In this document: one piece after another, positions 14,866 through 22,782 of the stretch | Numbering within the stretch: the stretch's first letter is position 1 | Layout of the letters: each line of letters begins with the position of its first letter | Made by a program: the position numbers and the translations under genes | Assembly: GCA_021849505.1 (NCBI GenBank) | Contig: JAJZSW010000010.1 | Span: 1-51,130 of the forward strand | DNA length: 51,130 bases | From: Pseudomonadota bacterium | GTDB taxonomy: Bacteria > Pseudomonadota > Gammaproteobacteria > Burkholderiales > Rhodocyclaceae | Direction: 5' to 3' | The notes under the pieces: generated by a model | Told to the model about the DNA's origin: nothing | Database searches by the model: none | Seen by the model: only the letters and a program-made list of their open reading frames with translations

Positions 14866-15477
14866 TCATATCTGTTCCACCGACATGCCGGCCGAAACAA
14901 CCTGCGAGCCAACGATCGCGCGCCCGTAGCAGATGGGCACCGGGTTGCCCTGCGCCGCCGTGTTCACCGGACCATCGAACGCGTAGGAAGGCTTGTTCTC
15001 GGGCCGCTCGACGCTGGTTCCGGAAGTGTTCGGCGTGCCGGCGAGCATCTGCGCGACGCCGCCCATCACCAGCGACATGCCGATGTTGGCGGCGAAATAA
15101 CCAGCGAGCCGCATGCCGCCAGCTTTCCATGCCGCATCAAACGCAAGGCTGGCGCCGTTCGTCATTAATCCGAAGCCGATCAACGCGGCACCCAGCAGGA
15201 TCTGTCCGACGCCCTTCTTCCCAGCGCCGCACATCACCGGCACGACACGGATCGACTCGCGCTCGCCGCAGGGGTCAAGCATCGTGTCCATGTCACGCGG
15301 CGCGCCGCCGGCGATGACGCGATAGCCGCCCGCGCCCTCGCTGGCCAGGACCGCGTCGCGGAAGCCGGGCAGCTGCATCAGCAGTGCGCGCATCGCCTCA
15401 GCTGGAGAGGCGACATCGAGACGGAAGACCCGCCCGAAGCGTGCGCCGAGGTGACCATAGAGGCGGATGGTTTTCAT
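14866..15477 (-). CDS. Phage tail assembly protein (lambda gpI-like)
   Basis: 203 residues from ATG 15475-15477. The start MKTIRLYGHLGARFGRVFRL, then SPAEAMRALLMQLPGF and the C-terminus IVGSQVVSAGMSVEQI, are typical of the lambda tail I family. Members have a ubiquitin-like N-terminus and a glycine-rich hydrophobic middle, here GQILLGAALIGFGLM. The ends look complete, so this gene is not truncated. In lambdoid tails the host-specificity gene J follows; here it is missing and gp27 follows instead, which shows rearrangement. Confidence 0.78.
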   Translation of the reverse strand: MKTIRLYGHLGARFGRVFRLDVASPAEAMRALLMQLPGFRDAVLASEGAGGYRVIAGGAPRDMDTMLDPCGERESIRVVPVMCGAGKKGVGQILLGAALIGFGLMTNGASLAFDAAWKAGGMRLAGYFAANIGMSLVMGGVAQMLAGTPNTSGTSVERPENKPSYAFDGPVNTAAQGNPVPICYGRAIVGSQVVSAGMSVEQI

Positions 15478-15521
15478 GTCAGCATGCCTTTCCTTTCCCG
15501 GAATCGGCGCTCGTGGCGCTC

Positions 15522-15701
15522 TTACTTCAGGCGCTCGCGGCGCTCTCGGGCATAGGCGTCCCCGGCCATGCTGCTGCCCTGCTCCGTGTAGCGCGGCAGC
15601 GCCGGGGGCTTCCGGCCATGGGTCGGCTGACATTGCAACGCTATGGCCGGCTCTCGCGTTGCGTCATATACCAGGACAGAGGAGCTGCTCCTATTCTTCA
15701 C
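15522..15701 (-). CDS. Small phage protein, unknown
   Basis: 59 residues from a GTG that overlaps the protease I stop (GTGA). The C-terminus YTEQGSSMAGDAYARERRERLK is charged and helical, and looks like real protein. It fills an otherwise empty gap of 220 bp and uses the same coupling seen at gemA. No family was recognised. The main doubts are its length and the lack of an independent ribosome-binding site. Confidence 0.45.
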   Translation of the reverse strand: MKNRSSSSVLVYDATREPAIALQCQPTHGRKPPALPRYTEQGSSMAGDAYARERRERLK

Positions 15702-16429
15702 TCGAAGACCCCCGGAAAAATGTGCTTCAGCTTGGCGGCATCCTCGGCAGTAACGCCGTCAAGACTGGCCTTGGGCTTGGCCGGCTTGCCGGCGCGGCAG
15801 GCGGCAGGTTCCTTGTCGATGCCGTATTCCGCCTTGAGGCGGGCCACCTCGGCGGGTGGCGTATGCGGATGGAAGACCCCGACCATGCCGAATGCCCGGT
15901 TGAAGCTCTCGATGGCGCGGTCGGTATCGCGGTTGCCGGTGGTGAACCGTGCGGATGCAGCGGCCAGATCGGCGAGGCCATCCAGGGCGGGCTGATTGGT
16001 CAGACCGACACTGACCAGGCTTTGCACTTCGCCGGATCGCGTGTCGAACGTGAAGACCGGCGAAATGAATCGGTATTCCTTGGCGGAAATCATCGCGGCG
16101 GCTTTCTCTGTCCAGTGTGCATCGATGGCATAGAGGCCGTCTCCTTCGCGCCATTCGGCCCGCTTGAACCAGCCGGCAGCGGGGGCAATGCCGCCGTTTT
16201 TCGTGGTCTGCAAGCTCTGGTGCTCGTAATCGATCAGAACATCATCCTTGCGCGCGGCCAGGCTGGCAATGATGCCATGCGCGATCCGCGTGTTCATCAG
16301 CCAGGCGGTGACATTGACGGGCCGGCCGCTGCCATCCGCCGAGCGGAACATGCCTGCCGGCAGGATGCGGAATTCCCTGAATCCAGACGGCCCCAGCGGT
16401 TGCGACAGCGCGGCGACAACGGTATTCAT
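15698..16429 (-). CDS. Mu I-like prohead protease/scaffold protein
   Basis: 243 residues from ATG 16427-16429, with AAAGG upstream. It has the Mu I family signature: FREFRILPAGMFRSADG near residue 18, VLIDYEHQSLQTTKNGG, PAAGWFKRAEW, EYRFISPVFTFD and LTNQPALDGL. It would process the phage head and help scaffold it. The Mu protein is about 360 residues, so the scaffold-like C-terminal part is shorter here. The major capsid gene, normally just downstream, is missing, so there is no head to process. Confidence 0.82.
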   Translation of the reverse strand: MNTVVAALSQPLGPSGFREFRILPAGMFRSADGSGRPVNVTAWLMNTRIAHGIIASLAARKDDVLIDYEHQSLQTTKNGGIAPAAGWFKRAEWREGDGLYAIDAHWTEKAAAMISAKEYRFISPVFTFDTRSGEVQSLVSVGLTNQPALDGLADLAAASARFTTGNRDTDRAIESFNRAFGMVGVFHPHTPPAEVARLKAEYGIDKEPAACRAGKPAKPKASLDGVTAEDAAKLKHIFPGVFE

Positions 16430-16440
16430 GATCGAACCTT

Positions 16441-17103
16441 TCAGCCCTGCCGCTGCGGCTTGTAGGGCACCTGATAACCCAGGGCGGCGAGCTTGGCGGC
16501 CAGATCGGCGCGGCGGGCGTGCAGCTCGTTGAGGCGGGTTTGCAGCTTGACGATCAGGGCGCGGCGCTCTGCTAGGCCGCAGCCGATATCACCCTCGCCG
16601 ATCTTGCCGTAACCCATGTCCGCCGGGCCGATGCCGTCCATGACCCGCTCAATCCGCGCGGCGATGGCCTCCCCGAAGTACAGGAACAGCGGCGCGTCGA
16701 AGACATGCGGCGTCTTGTTCGCTTTCAGCAGGTTGGTGTACTCATAGTTGCCATATTCGCCGGCGATGATCGATTCGATATCGGCGTAGGTCATGGGCTT
16801 GCCGATGACTGCTGCCGGGATGGTCTGCCCGCCCTGCTTGTGCAGAATGAAATCGCAGATTGCGGCGCGCAGGGTGTTTTCAAAACGCTGGGCATTGGCC
16901 TTGAGAATTTCGACCACGGCGCGCTTCATTTCGTCGGGTGGCAGCCGGAGGCCCAGTTGCCGATCCAGTTCGGCGGCGGTGCTGTCGATTTCCGCCTCGG
17001 TGGCGTCGTATTCGGCGCGCAGGGTGTCTATCGTCGCGCGCACCTTGGCATGGGCGGCGGCGGCTTCGGTAAAGCTGTCCGTGGGGGCGGGCTTGGTGGC
17101 CAT
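16441..17103 (-). CDS. Unknown phage protein
   Basis: 220 residues from ATG 17101-17103, with AAAGGAC upstream. I do not recognise the family. Residues 8-55 form a probable coiled coil rich in Ala and Glu (HAKVRATIDTLRAEYDATEA and on). Another helical stretch, RALIVKLQTRLNELHARRAD, is near the C-terminus. The middle has aromatic-rich YGNYEYTNLL and APLFLYFGEAI. It lies 11 nt before protease I and is probably co-transcribed with it. Confidence 0.65.
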   Translation of the reverse strand: MATKPAPTDSFTEAAAAHAKVRATIDTLRAEYDATEAEIDSTAAELDRQLGLRLPPDEMKRAVVEILKANAQRFENTLRAAICDFILHKQGGQTIPAAVIGKPMTYADIESIIAGEYGNYEYTNLLKANKTPHVFDAPLFLYFGEAIAARIERVMDGIGPADMGYGKIGEGDIGCGLAERRALIVKLQTRLNELHARRADLAAKLAALGYQVPYKPQRQG

Positions 17104-17131
17104 GGGGTGTCCTTTCGTTCTACTGGATTGG

Positions 17132-17455
17132 CTAGGCGCGGCCGGCCGGAATGTAGATATTCACATTGCCATGCGCGCGGATCAGCTTCTGGGCGGCCTC
17201 ATGGCCGATCAGATCGATAATCACCTTTTCGACCTCGCGCTTTTGGCCAGGGGAAGGCACGGGCAAACGAAAGCCCCCGCAAGCCTTTACCAGGGCGTCG
17301 GTTGCTTGCCGTCCGATCAAGGTATCAAGCTCACCCAATGAAACGGTCTTGACGTGGGTATGGAAAAGACCGACGCCTGCGTTGCAGGCAATTGCTTCTC
17401 TCTCGGCGTCCTCGATAAAGGCCGGTTTCGGCCGGGCCGGTTGCGGTGCGTTCAT
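17132..17455 (-). CDS. Mor-like protein without DNA-binding domain
   Basis: 107 residues from ATG 17453-17455, with AAAAGGAC upstream. It contains two copies of the Mor N-terminal pattern: IGRQATDALVKACGGFRLPV and IGHEAAQKLIRAHGNVNIYI, each helix-(G)G-strand-Pro. In Mor/C activators this segment makes the dimer. The protein ends right after the second copy, so the helix-turn-helix of true Mor is absent. It starts 13 nt after the Mor gene. I infer a partner or antagonist of Mor; no such role is established. Confidence 0.6.
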   Translation of the reverse strand: MNAPQPARPKPAFIEDAEREAIACNAGVGLFHTHVKTVSLGELDTLIGRQATDALVKACGGFRLPVPSPGQKREVEKVIIDLIGHEAAQKLIRAHGNVNIYIPAGRA

Positions 17456-17468
17456 GGTTGTCCTTTTG

Positions 17469-17870
17469 TCAGATGGCACGGTTGAGGATGATTTCGATGG
17501 CGCGGTAGGTCATTTCGAAGTGGCGTGCCAGGGTGTTGATGTCTTCGCCATCATCGAAGGCGCGGCGGATGGCACGGGCGCGAATTTCGGTGCGCAGGGT
17601 GTGGCAGCGCGGAATACTGAGCATTTCGCCGCCGAATTCATTGCAGATCGCCAGGGCCGCATCCCGTCCGGCCGCTGCGGCGATGCGCTCGAAAGCAGCC
17701 TTGCCGCTGGTGTTGTTGTTCTCCCCCTTGGGGATGGAAATCTCCATGCCGCGAAAGGCATTGACGACGGCGATAGCAGCCGGCAGGCCGGCAACGCGCT
17801 CGATATCGCGCACCAGGGCGGGCAGTCTGGCAACGTCTTCCGGGGTGAGTTCTTCGGCATGAATATCCAT
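17469..17870 (-). CDS. Mor-type transcription activator
   Basis: 133 residues. The N-terminal half repeats the motif twice: AGLPAAIAVVNAFRGMEISI and AGRDAALAICNEFGGEMLSI. The C-terminal half has the Mor helix-turn-helix (RARAIRRAFDDGEDINTLAR, then HFEMTYRAIEIIL). In Mu, Mor turns on middle transcription after the early operon. It has a 59-bp gap from the upstream terminator, so it may have its own promoter there. Confidence 0.82.
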   Translation of the reverse strand: MDIHAEELTPEDVARLPALVRDIERVAGLPAAIAVVNAFRGMEISIPKGENNNTSGKAAFERIAAAAGRDAALAICNEFGGEMLSIPRCHTLRTEIRARAIRRAFDDGEDINTLARHFEMTYRAIEIILNRAI

Positions 17871-17930
17871 GCCTGCATCATCCCGACAGGGGAAGAATTT
17901 CGGCAGGGGGAAAGGCTTCAGATGGGCAAC

Positions 17931-17963
17931 AAAAACCCCGCCGGGATCGCTCCGGGCGGGGTT
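17931..17963 (-). terminator. Intrinsic terminator before the mor gene
   Basis: On the minus strand AACCCCGCC pairs with GGCGGGGTT around a 12-base loop, then TTTTTG. It would end the transcript coming from MuA-MuB-GemA and the 80-residue ORF, which fits the end of a Mu early operon. Confidence 0.8.
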
Positions 17964-17982
17964 GTAGCGGGATGGCAGGCGG

Positions 17983-18225
17983 CTATTCCGATGGCTTGTC
18001 GATCAGTTCGCGGCACTGGTGCGCGGAATCCAGGAGCTGACCGCCGATCACGTTCAAAAGCTGTCCAAGGCCAAACAGACACACATCGTCAATCTTGGTT
18101 TTATCGGCGCACTCCATCAAGCCACCCAGGGCACAGATGCCCAAGCCGGTATCGCTGACGGTATCCAATACCCGCTTGCTCTGTTCCAGCGGGTGATAGG
18201 CGTGGCGGGTGTTGTTTTCAGCCAT
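17983..18225 (-). CDS. Small phage protein, unknown
   Basis: 80 residues from ATG 18223-18225, chosen because AGGAGG lies 6 nt upstream; an in-frame ATG at 18300 would add 25 residues without a good site. The C-terminal half is helical, FGLGQLLNVIGGQLLDSAHQ, and the middle is rich in Gly and Cys (GLGICALGGLMECADKT). The family is unknown. It lies directly before the terminator and is the last gene of the early block. Confidence 0.6.
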   Translation of the reverse strand: MAENNTRHAYHPLEQSKRVLDTVSDTGLGICALGGLMECADKTKIDDVCLFGLGQLLNVIGGQLLDSAHQCRELIDKPSE

Positions 18226-18449
18226 GATGGCCTCCTGTATGACGTTTTGAAGTTCGCCCCTTTTGAGGGCGGCTGGGTGATAATTGAATTGAGCGGGCAT
18301 CGACTCCCGGATTTGATTCCGGTTGCGTTTAGGACGTTAAGGTCGGGGACGCTCGCCACGAATAGCGATTCCCGGCCCGGAACCCGCGTTACCATAGCGT
18401 TACTTTTTTCCAGTGATATGCAGGTAGCCCTGAGCATCTTGTAACGCGC
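18226..18449. other. 224-bp gap in the prophage, no supported gene
   Basis: It holds short near-repeats CCGCGTTAC and AGCGTTAC around 18383-18402. An open frame on the minus strand overlaps the 80-residue gene but has no ribosome-binding site and no protein-like features. A promoter here is possible but I could not resolve one. Confidence 0.4.
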
Positions 18450-18890
18450 CTAAGGGGCTGTATTGCGGTTTTCATTGAGTTGGGCGGCATGGGGTTTGAA
18501 GTTGCCCAGGGCCGCGATAGCCTTGGCGGCAAGTTCGCGGGAGAGGAAGCGAGGATTCGCGACGTGGAATTTGTTTTCCAGCCAGCGGTTCAAGCCCTCC
18601 TCGTCTGCCCTGCCCTTCCAGGCGCTCCACATGGCCGCGATCTTCTTGCGCTGCTGATAGGTGGCATGCGTGCCAAAGCGCCCAGCCTCAAGGCGGCGTT
18701 CCTTGTTGGCTGTCGATTCGAACCCCAGGCGCGCGAATTCGGCCATGACGGCGGTGAACCGGGCTTCGTCCAATTCCGTTGAGCTGCGCACGCCGGCAAC
18801 GCGCAGCAGTAGGGCGCGATAGTCGGTATCGGCCATGCCGAGCTGCTTTTGGGCAACCTTGATAAGAGCGATCTTGGCCTTGTCGATCAC
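18450..18890 (-). CDS. GemA/gp16-family phage regulator
   Basis: 146 residues from the GTG at 18888-18890 that overlaps the MuB stop (GTGA). It matches the DUF1018/GemA pattern: KIALIKVAQKQLGMADTDYR at the start, GVRSSTELDEARFTAVMAEF, ATYQQRKKIAAMWSAW, and PRFLSRELAAKAIAAL at the end. GemA proteins follow MuB in Mu-like phages and modulate host gene expression and DNA topology. Position and sequence agree. A longer extension upstream only shadows MuB. Confidence 0.82.
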   Translation of the reverse strand: MIDKAKIALIKVAQKQLGMADTDYRALLLRVAGVRSSTELDEARFTAVMAEFARLGFESTANKERRLEAGRFGTHATYQQRKKIAAMWSAWKGRADEEGLNRWLENKFHVANPRFLSRELAAKAIAALGNFKPHAAQLNENRNTAP

Positions 18891-19954
18891 AGCTTCGCTC
18901 CCGATGCCATCATGGTGTCGTAATCGATCACGCCAAAGTCCCTGCGGGCTTTCGTGTATATCCTGACCAGGCGGCGCAAGGCTCCCGGCTTTTTGGCAAT
19001 TTCTCGGCTTAGAACCATTGCCTTGACGCCTTGCACTTCCCATGCCCTAGCAATAGCGTCTACATCTTCATCTTTGAACATGTTTTCATCAGTTGCGATA
19101 GCCGGTTCCAGGCGACTAAATAGCTGGGTACGGTCGACCCTGCCGTAGTATTTGCGGTAGACCTCTCCATTGCCGATTAAGACAACCCCGAAACACACCG
19201 CATCAACAAAACTCCGCAATCCATTGAGAATTGATTCACCTTGTTTCAGATTGGCATCGGCTAAATGCTGACCTTCGTCGACGATCAGCAAGCCCCCCGC
19301 TCCGTCCGTGGCCTCGCGGATGCTTTTGCTCATTGTCCAGGGGTCGCGGTTGTCCCAATCGCGCCTAACCACTTGCCCTCCAATCATGCTCAGAATGCTT
19401 TTATGGCTCAGGCAGTATTCATCAAGCGTGATAAGCCATACCGGGGCACGCACGCCTTCAGAAAGTCGCACCTTGCGCAAGTAATCCTCAGCGGCGCGCG
19501 TTTTTCCGATTCCTGACGGTCTATCGAACAATCCAAATTGACACGCATCGCGACACTGGCGAGCGAAATCGTAAAAATCGCGAGTAATGCCCGTTTCCAC
19601 CGTGCGCACGGCTCCACGGGCGCGGCGTTTCAGTTCAAATTCAACCAAGCATGCTTCCAGTGAATCTGCGCGCTTTTCCAGATTGGTTTTATCCATTTCG
19701 GTTGCTCCCCATAGGGATCGCCGAATGCCGCTCAGTGTTTCCGGGGAGGCGCAAAATATATCCAGCCAATCCCGTTCGATATTCGTTTCCCGCTGGATGG
19801 CGGCATAAGACAACGCCCCCTCCCCGCTCATGGCATCAATCAGGCGCGCGGTCAAGGCCTGCCAGCGTTCGCGGGAAATGGCGGCATCTTCGGACCACGC
19901 AGTAACGCCCCGTGGTTCGATTATCTTGCTCAAGGGTTCAATCATGGTGTCCAT
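18887..19954 (-). CDS. MuB-like transposition ATPase
   Basis: 355 residues. An AAA+ ATPase core runs from about residue 140. Walker A is RPSGIGKTRAAE, where the first Gly of the usual GxxxxGKT is Arg. Walker B is GLLIVDEGQHLAD. Later LIGNGEVYRKYYGRVDRTQL matches the sensor region of transposition helpers. MuB binds target DNA and activates MuA. It begins 12 nt after MuA. The Arg in the P-loop is unusual but GKT is intact, so ATP binding is plausible. Confidence 0.85.
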   Translation of the reverse strand: MDTMIEPLSKIIEPRGVTAWSEDAAISRERWQALTARLIDAMSGEGALSYAAIQRETNIERDWLDIFCASPETLSGIRRSLWGATEMDKTNLEKRADSLEACLVEFELKRRARGAVRTVETGITRDFYDFARQCRDACQFGLFDRPSGIGKTRAAEDYLRKVRLSEGVRAPVWLITLDEYCLSHKSILSMIGGQVVRRDWDNRDPWTMSKSIREATDGAGGLLIVDEGQHLADANLKQGESILNGLRSFVDAVCFGVVLIGNGEVYRKYYGRVDRTQLFSRLEPAIATDENMFKDEDVDAIARAWEVQGVKAMVLSREIAKKPGALRRLVRIYTKARRDFGVIDYDTMMASGAKL

Positions 19955-19966
19955 TACCTCACTGAA

Positions 19967-22000
19967 TCAACCTACCGCACGTTTTGCGGCCTGTAGGCGC
20001 TTTAGCTCAGCCAGTTTGTCCCAATCGATTGAATCGTCTTCTGCTTCTTCGGGTTTTTCGAGTCGACGAATGACACGCTTGGTTTCTGTATTCAGCAGCT
20101 CGCCGGGTGTCCCGGTCTGCTGGAATAACGGCTGCTTTTGCGCTTCGGGTTTGGCCGGTTGCGGCGGTTCGATGATGCCCACGTCAGCAGACGGCAGCAG
20201 GGCTGGGGCTTGCGTCCTGACTGCCTTGAGTTCTGTTTTGACGCTGGCGATAGTTTTGCTTTTGTCTTTTTTCCACGCGGCAGCGGCATCGCCCGCTCCG
20301 ATGGCGGGTATATCGTCAATCGGCGCGCAATCGCAGATGTACCGCTCCCCATCATGCACAGCTATGTGGGCGGTCGGGTCTTCGGCGTGATACCAGACGG
20401 CATAAGGGCGTTGCCGCGCATTCAGGGGCAGCCTGGCAAATGCTTCGTTGTAATAGCGCCGCTCGCTGTATCCGTTTACAGTCAGATGGAATACGCCTTC
20501 GCTGTCGGGTTTCAGTGTCTTGACGGCCATCAGCAACAGGCGAAGGTGCGCCGGGTCGGGGCGGTGCTCTTCGATATCAACGGCCGGCAAAAGCTCCCCA
20601 TAGACGGCATCCGGGGTGCGTCCATGCATGCCGTTCCCTCGGTGTGTATGTTCGCTGTTGTACCAGCGGATAAATTCCGCCAGCCTGCGGCCTATCAATT
20701 CGATGGGGATCGCTTTTCGCTTGTCGAATTCTTCGGGTTTGGATACAGGGTCTTTTCCGCAGTATCCGCCGGCAAACTCCGGGGATTTGCAAACCCGTTG
20801 ATGCAGCAGACGATGCCATGATTCGATATTCTTGTCGCGGGCCTTTCCTGGTTCTGACCATTTCATTTCGACACCCATCATTGTCGCCACGCCCATTGGT
20901 TCGCCAGGGTTTATAGTGAAGCGGTAGCGTGTTTTTTGTCTGCCAGTAAAGGGTTTATTTGCATATTCCCTGCCGCTGTCTATCTTGCCCTTTTTGGGTT
21001 TAAGCCCGCATGCGACGACGGCATCCCGGAATGAGATCATGACCAGCGCGCCATTCGGATTCTTATAGCCCTTGCACGATAGAACCTTGCGTGACCGGCA
21101 TTCCCGCCACGTCACGATAAAAGGTCTGCCAGTCGTACCATCGGGCCAGATCGCCACGACATCCATCCGACAGCCATCGGATTCCCACATCGTATGTAGC
21201 GGCTCGGTAGACCAATCGCGCCGAGAAGTCGGCAAGCTCGCTTCAAGTGCTTTCGGGCCTTCCCTGCCCAGTATGGTCAATGATGCCGGCTCATTATCCA
21301 GCTTGCGCTTTACGGTTTTTGTCGACGGAATTTTCCATCCCAGGCTTTTACCGTGCCGGCGTGCTTCGTCAGTAATGAATTTGACGTTCGGCTCCGACTG
21401 ACACATGAACTTATCCAGAATCCAGTTATAGGCTTCCTCGGTAAATTCGGCCTCCTGCCTATTGCCGAAATAACGCGGTGCAAGCAGGGGAAGCCAGTGT
21501 CCACGTGGATGTCCGTCGACGTCATTGCGGTAGCGCCATAGAGTTGCCTTGGAAATCGCGTGCTTTTGAGTGACGGCCGCCTCTGCCATGCCGATAGAAA
21601 CCCCGGCTTCGCGTGCATCGTTGAAATCTGTCATCGCTTCCAAGGCAGCTTTCGCCTTGTCTTTGCTAGGCGTATCGAGCTTTTCGTACCAGGCCCACCA
21701 TTCGCTGTAACGCGGATCGGGTTCGGCATTCGCTGCCGGGGCCGGCTGCACGAAGGGGACAAGCTGTGTGGATTCAGATCGGCATGGCACAAGCGCCCCG
21801 CCCTGCTCTGCCCGGTATTTCTTCTGGGCTTCCTCGGGCAGGCTGGACAGCAGTACCAGGAACGGGGCGCGGCGGTCGGTTTCGTCGCGTATGGCGTCAT
21901 ACATGCCGGCCTCTAAGCGCCGCTGCAAGGTTCGCGCACTAATGCCCAATAGCGGTGCGGCGGCAGCAACAGGAATTCGGATGGCGTCAGCTTCGGTCAT
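19967..22000 (-). CDS. MuA-type DDE transposase
   Basis: 677 residues from ATG 21998-22000, which overlaps the previous gene by 14 nt and has GAGGTGG upstream. An N-terminal HTH (AAPLLGISARTLQRRLEAG) is followed by a second DNA-binding region. The catalytic core has Asp in WESDGCRMDVVAIWPDG, Asp in GKIDSGREYANKPF and Glu in KNIESWHRLLHQ. The C-terminal part, rich in Pro and Lys, fits the MuB-interacting tail. It would join prophage ends to target DNA. The open frame is intact, so the protein may still be active on any surviving ends. Confidence 0.88.
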   Translation of the reverse strand: MTEADAIRIPVAAAAPLLGISARTLQRRLEAGMYDAIRDETDRRAPFLVLLSSLPEEAQKKYRAEQGGALVPCRSESTQLVPFVQPAPAANAEPDPRYSEWWAWYEKLDTPSKDKAKAALEAMTDFNDAREAGVSIGMAEAAVTQKHAISKATLWRYRNDVDGHPRGHWLPLLAPRYFGNRQEAEFTEEAYNWILDKFMCQSEPNVKFITDEARRHGKSLGWKIPSTKTVKRKLDNEPASLTILGREGPKALEASLPTSRRDWSTEPLHTMWESDGCRMDVVAIWPDGTTGRPFIVTWRECRSRKVLSCKGYKNPNGALVMISFRDAVVACGLKPKKGKIDSGREYANKPFTGRQKTRYRFTINPGEPMGVATMMGVEMKWSEPGKARDKNIESWHRLLHQRVCKSPEFAGGYCGKDPVSKPEEFDKRKAIPIELIGRRLAEFIRWYNSEHTHRGNGMHGRTPDAVYGELLPAVDIEEHRPDPAHLRLLLMAVKTLKPDSEGVFHLTVNGYSERRYYNEAFARLPLNARQRPYAVWYHAEDPTAHIAVHDGERYICDCAPIDDIPAIGAGDAAAAWKKDKSKTIASVKTELKAVRTQAPALLPSADVGIIEPPQPAKPEAQKQPLFQQTGTPGELLNTETKRVIRRLEKPEEAEDDSIDWDKLAELKRLQAAKRAVG

Positions 22001-22202
22001 TGACCACCTCGCCGGCCTTGATGCCCAGTGCAACGGCAACCCTATGGCCCACGCCAATCCGGCCCGAATTCTTGCCGTTCAATACTTGGCTGACCGTGCC
22101 AATCGAAAACCCATGCTGACGTGCCCAGGAGTTTTGCGAGATACCTTTGCGCACCCAATCGTCCCGGATGGCTTGCGGTGTCTTGGTGGATTGTGGTTTC
22201 AT
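21987..22202 (-). CDS. Small HTH protein, BcepMu gp16 / Ner-like
   Basis: 71 residues from ATG 22200-22202, with GGAGAA upstream. One helix-turn-helix: DWVRKGISQNSWARQHGFSI then GTVSQVLNGKNSGRIG. This matches the short phage-associated BcepMu gp16 family and plays the role of Ner or Cro in Mu-like phages. It is the first gene of the early operon and faces the repressor across a 75-bp operator region. It probably represses early or repressor transcription. Confidence 0.8.
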   Translation of the reverse strand: MKPQSTKTPQAIRDDWVRKGISQNSWARQHGFSIGTVSQVLNGKNSGRIGVGHRVAVALGIKAGEVVNDRS

Positions 22203-22224
22203 GTTTTCTCCTTAACTTCAAATA

Positions 22225-22264
22225 CACCCAAACGTGTGCAAACGTTATCACACACAAATGTGTG
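22225..22264. promoter_or_regulatory. Repressor operators between ner-like gene and cI-like gene
   Basis: Two related dyads: CACCCAAACGTGTG (22225-22238) and CACACAAATGTGTG (22251-22264). The second is perfect with a 2-base centre and the first has one altered base per arm. The centres are 26 bp apart. They fill the gap between divergent genes, where a lambda-like switch is expected. Confidence 0.72.
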
Positions 22265-22277
22265 CAGTCAACGATAA

Positions 22278-22778
22278 ATGTCTTCAGAAGTAGGAAACCG
22301 AATCAGAGAAGAGCGCAAGAAACTTGGGCTATCTCAGGCTTTATTTGCCGAAAAGGCAGGTATCCACAGGAATACACAGGCCAATTACGAGGCGGGTTCC
22401 AGGAACCCTGATATCGAGTACATCGTCACCATAATGAAGATTGGTGTCGACATTGGCTATGTTCTTGAGGGATACGACTGGTTTGAGAGTGACAAGGCAG
22501 AAACTCCCCTTGTTGGCCTAGGAATCAGCCTTGGCAGGATGCTAGACAAGTTTGATGTTCGCCCCGGAAAAGCGGGCTTGATGAAGCTAGGGGATATTGA
22601 TTTCAACCTCTTGGCTGAGATATTGGAAGGCGTCGACCTCGCTCTTCAACAGGACGGGCTGGCCATGTCAGCCTTGAAGAAAGCCAAGGCCACGGCCCTT
22701 CTCTACCGCAGCTTCAGTGCTACTGGAAAGGTCGACGCCAATGTTCTTGCCGAGACAATCAGGCTCGCTGCTGCTTGA
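22278..22778 (+). CDS. Phage repressor, XRE/HTH_3 family
   Basis: 166 residues. The HTH at the start (VGNRIREERKKLGLSQALFA, then EKAGIHRNTQANYEAG) is XRE-type, followed by an alpha-helical C-terminal region ending VLAETIRLAAA. No LexA-like Ser-Lys protease motif is visible, so induction by RecA cleavage is unlikely. It is the only prophage gene on the plus strand. It lies beside two dyad operators and probably keeps the early operon silent. The base composition is clearly lower in GC than the host genes. The start has no strong ribosome-binding site. Confidence 0.82.
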   Translation: MSSEVGNRIREERKKLGLSQALFAEKAGIHRNTQANYEAGSRNPDIEYIVTIMKIGVDIGYVLEGYDWFESDKAETPLVGLGISLGRMLDKFDVRPGKAGLMKLGDIDFNLLAEILEGVDLALQQDGLAMSALKKAKATALLYRSFSATGKVDANVLAETIRLAAA

Positions 22779-22782
22779 TGCC

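Noticed and set aside
18117-18437. 106-codon minus-strand open frame
   Set aside because: It overlaps the 80-residue gene in another frame, lacks a ribosome-binding site and has no recognisable motif.
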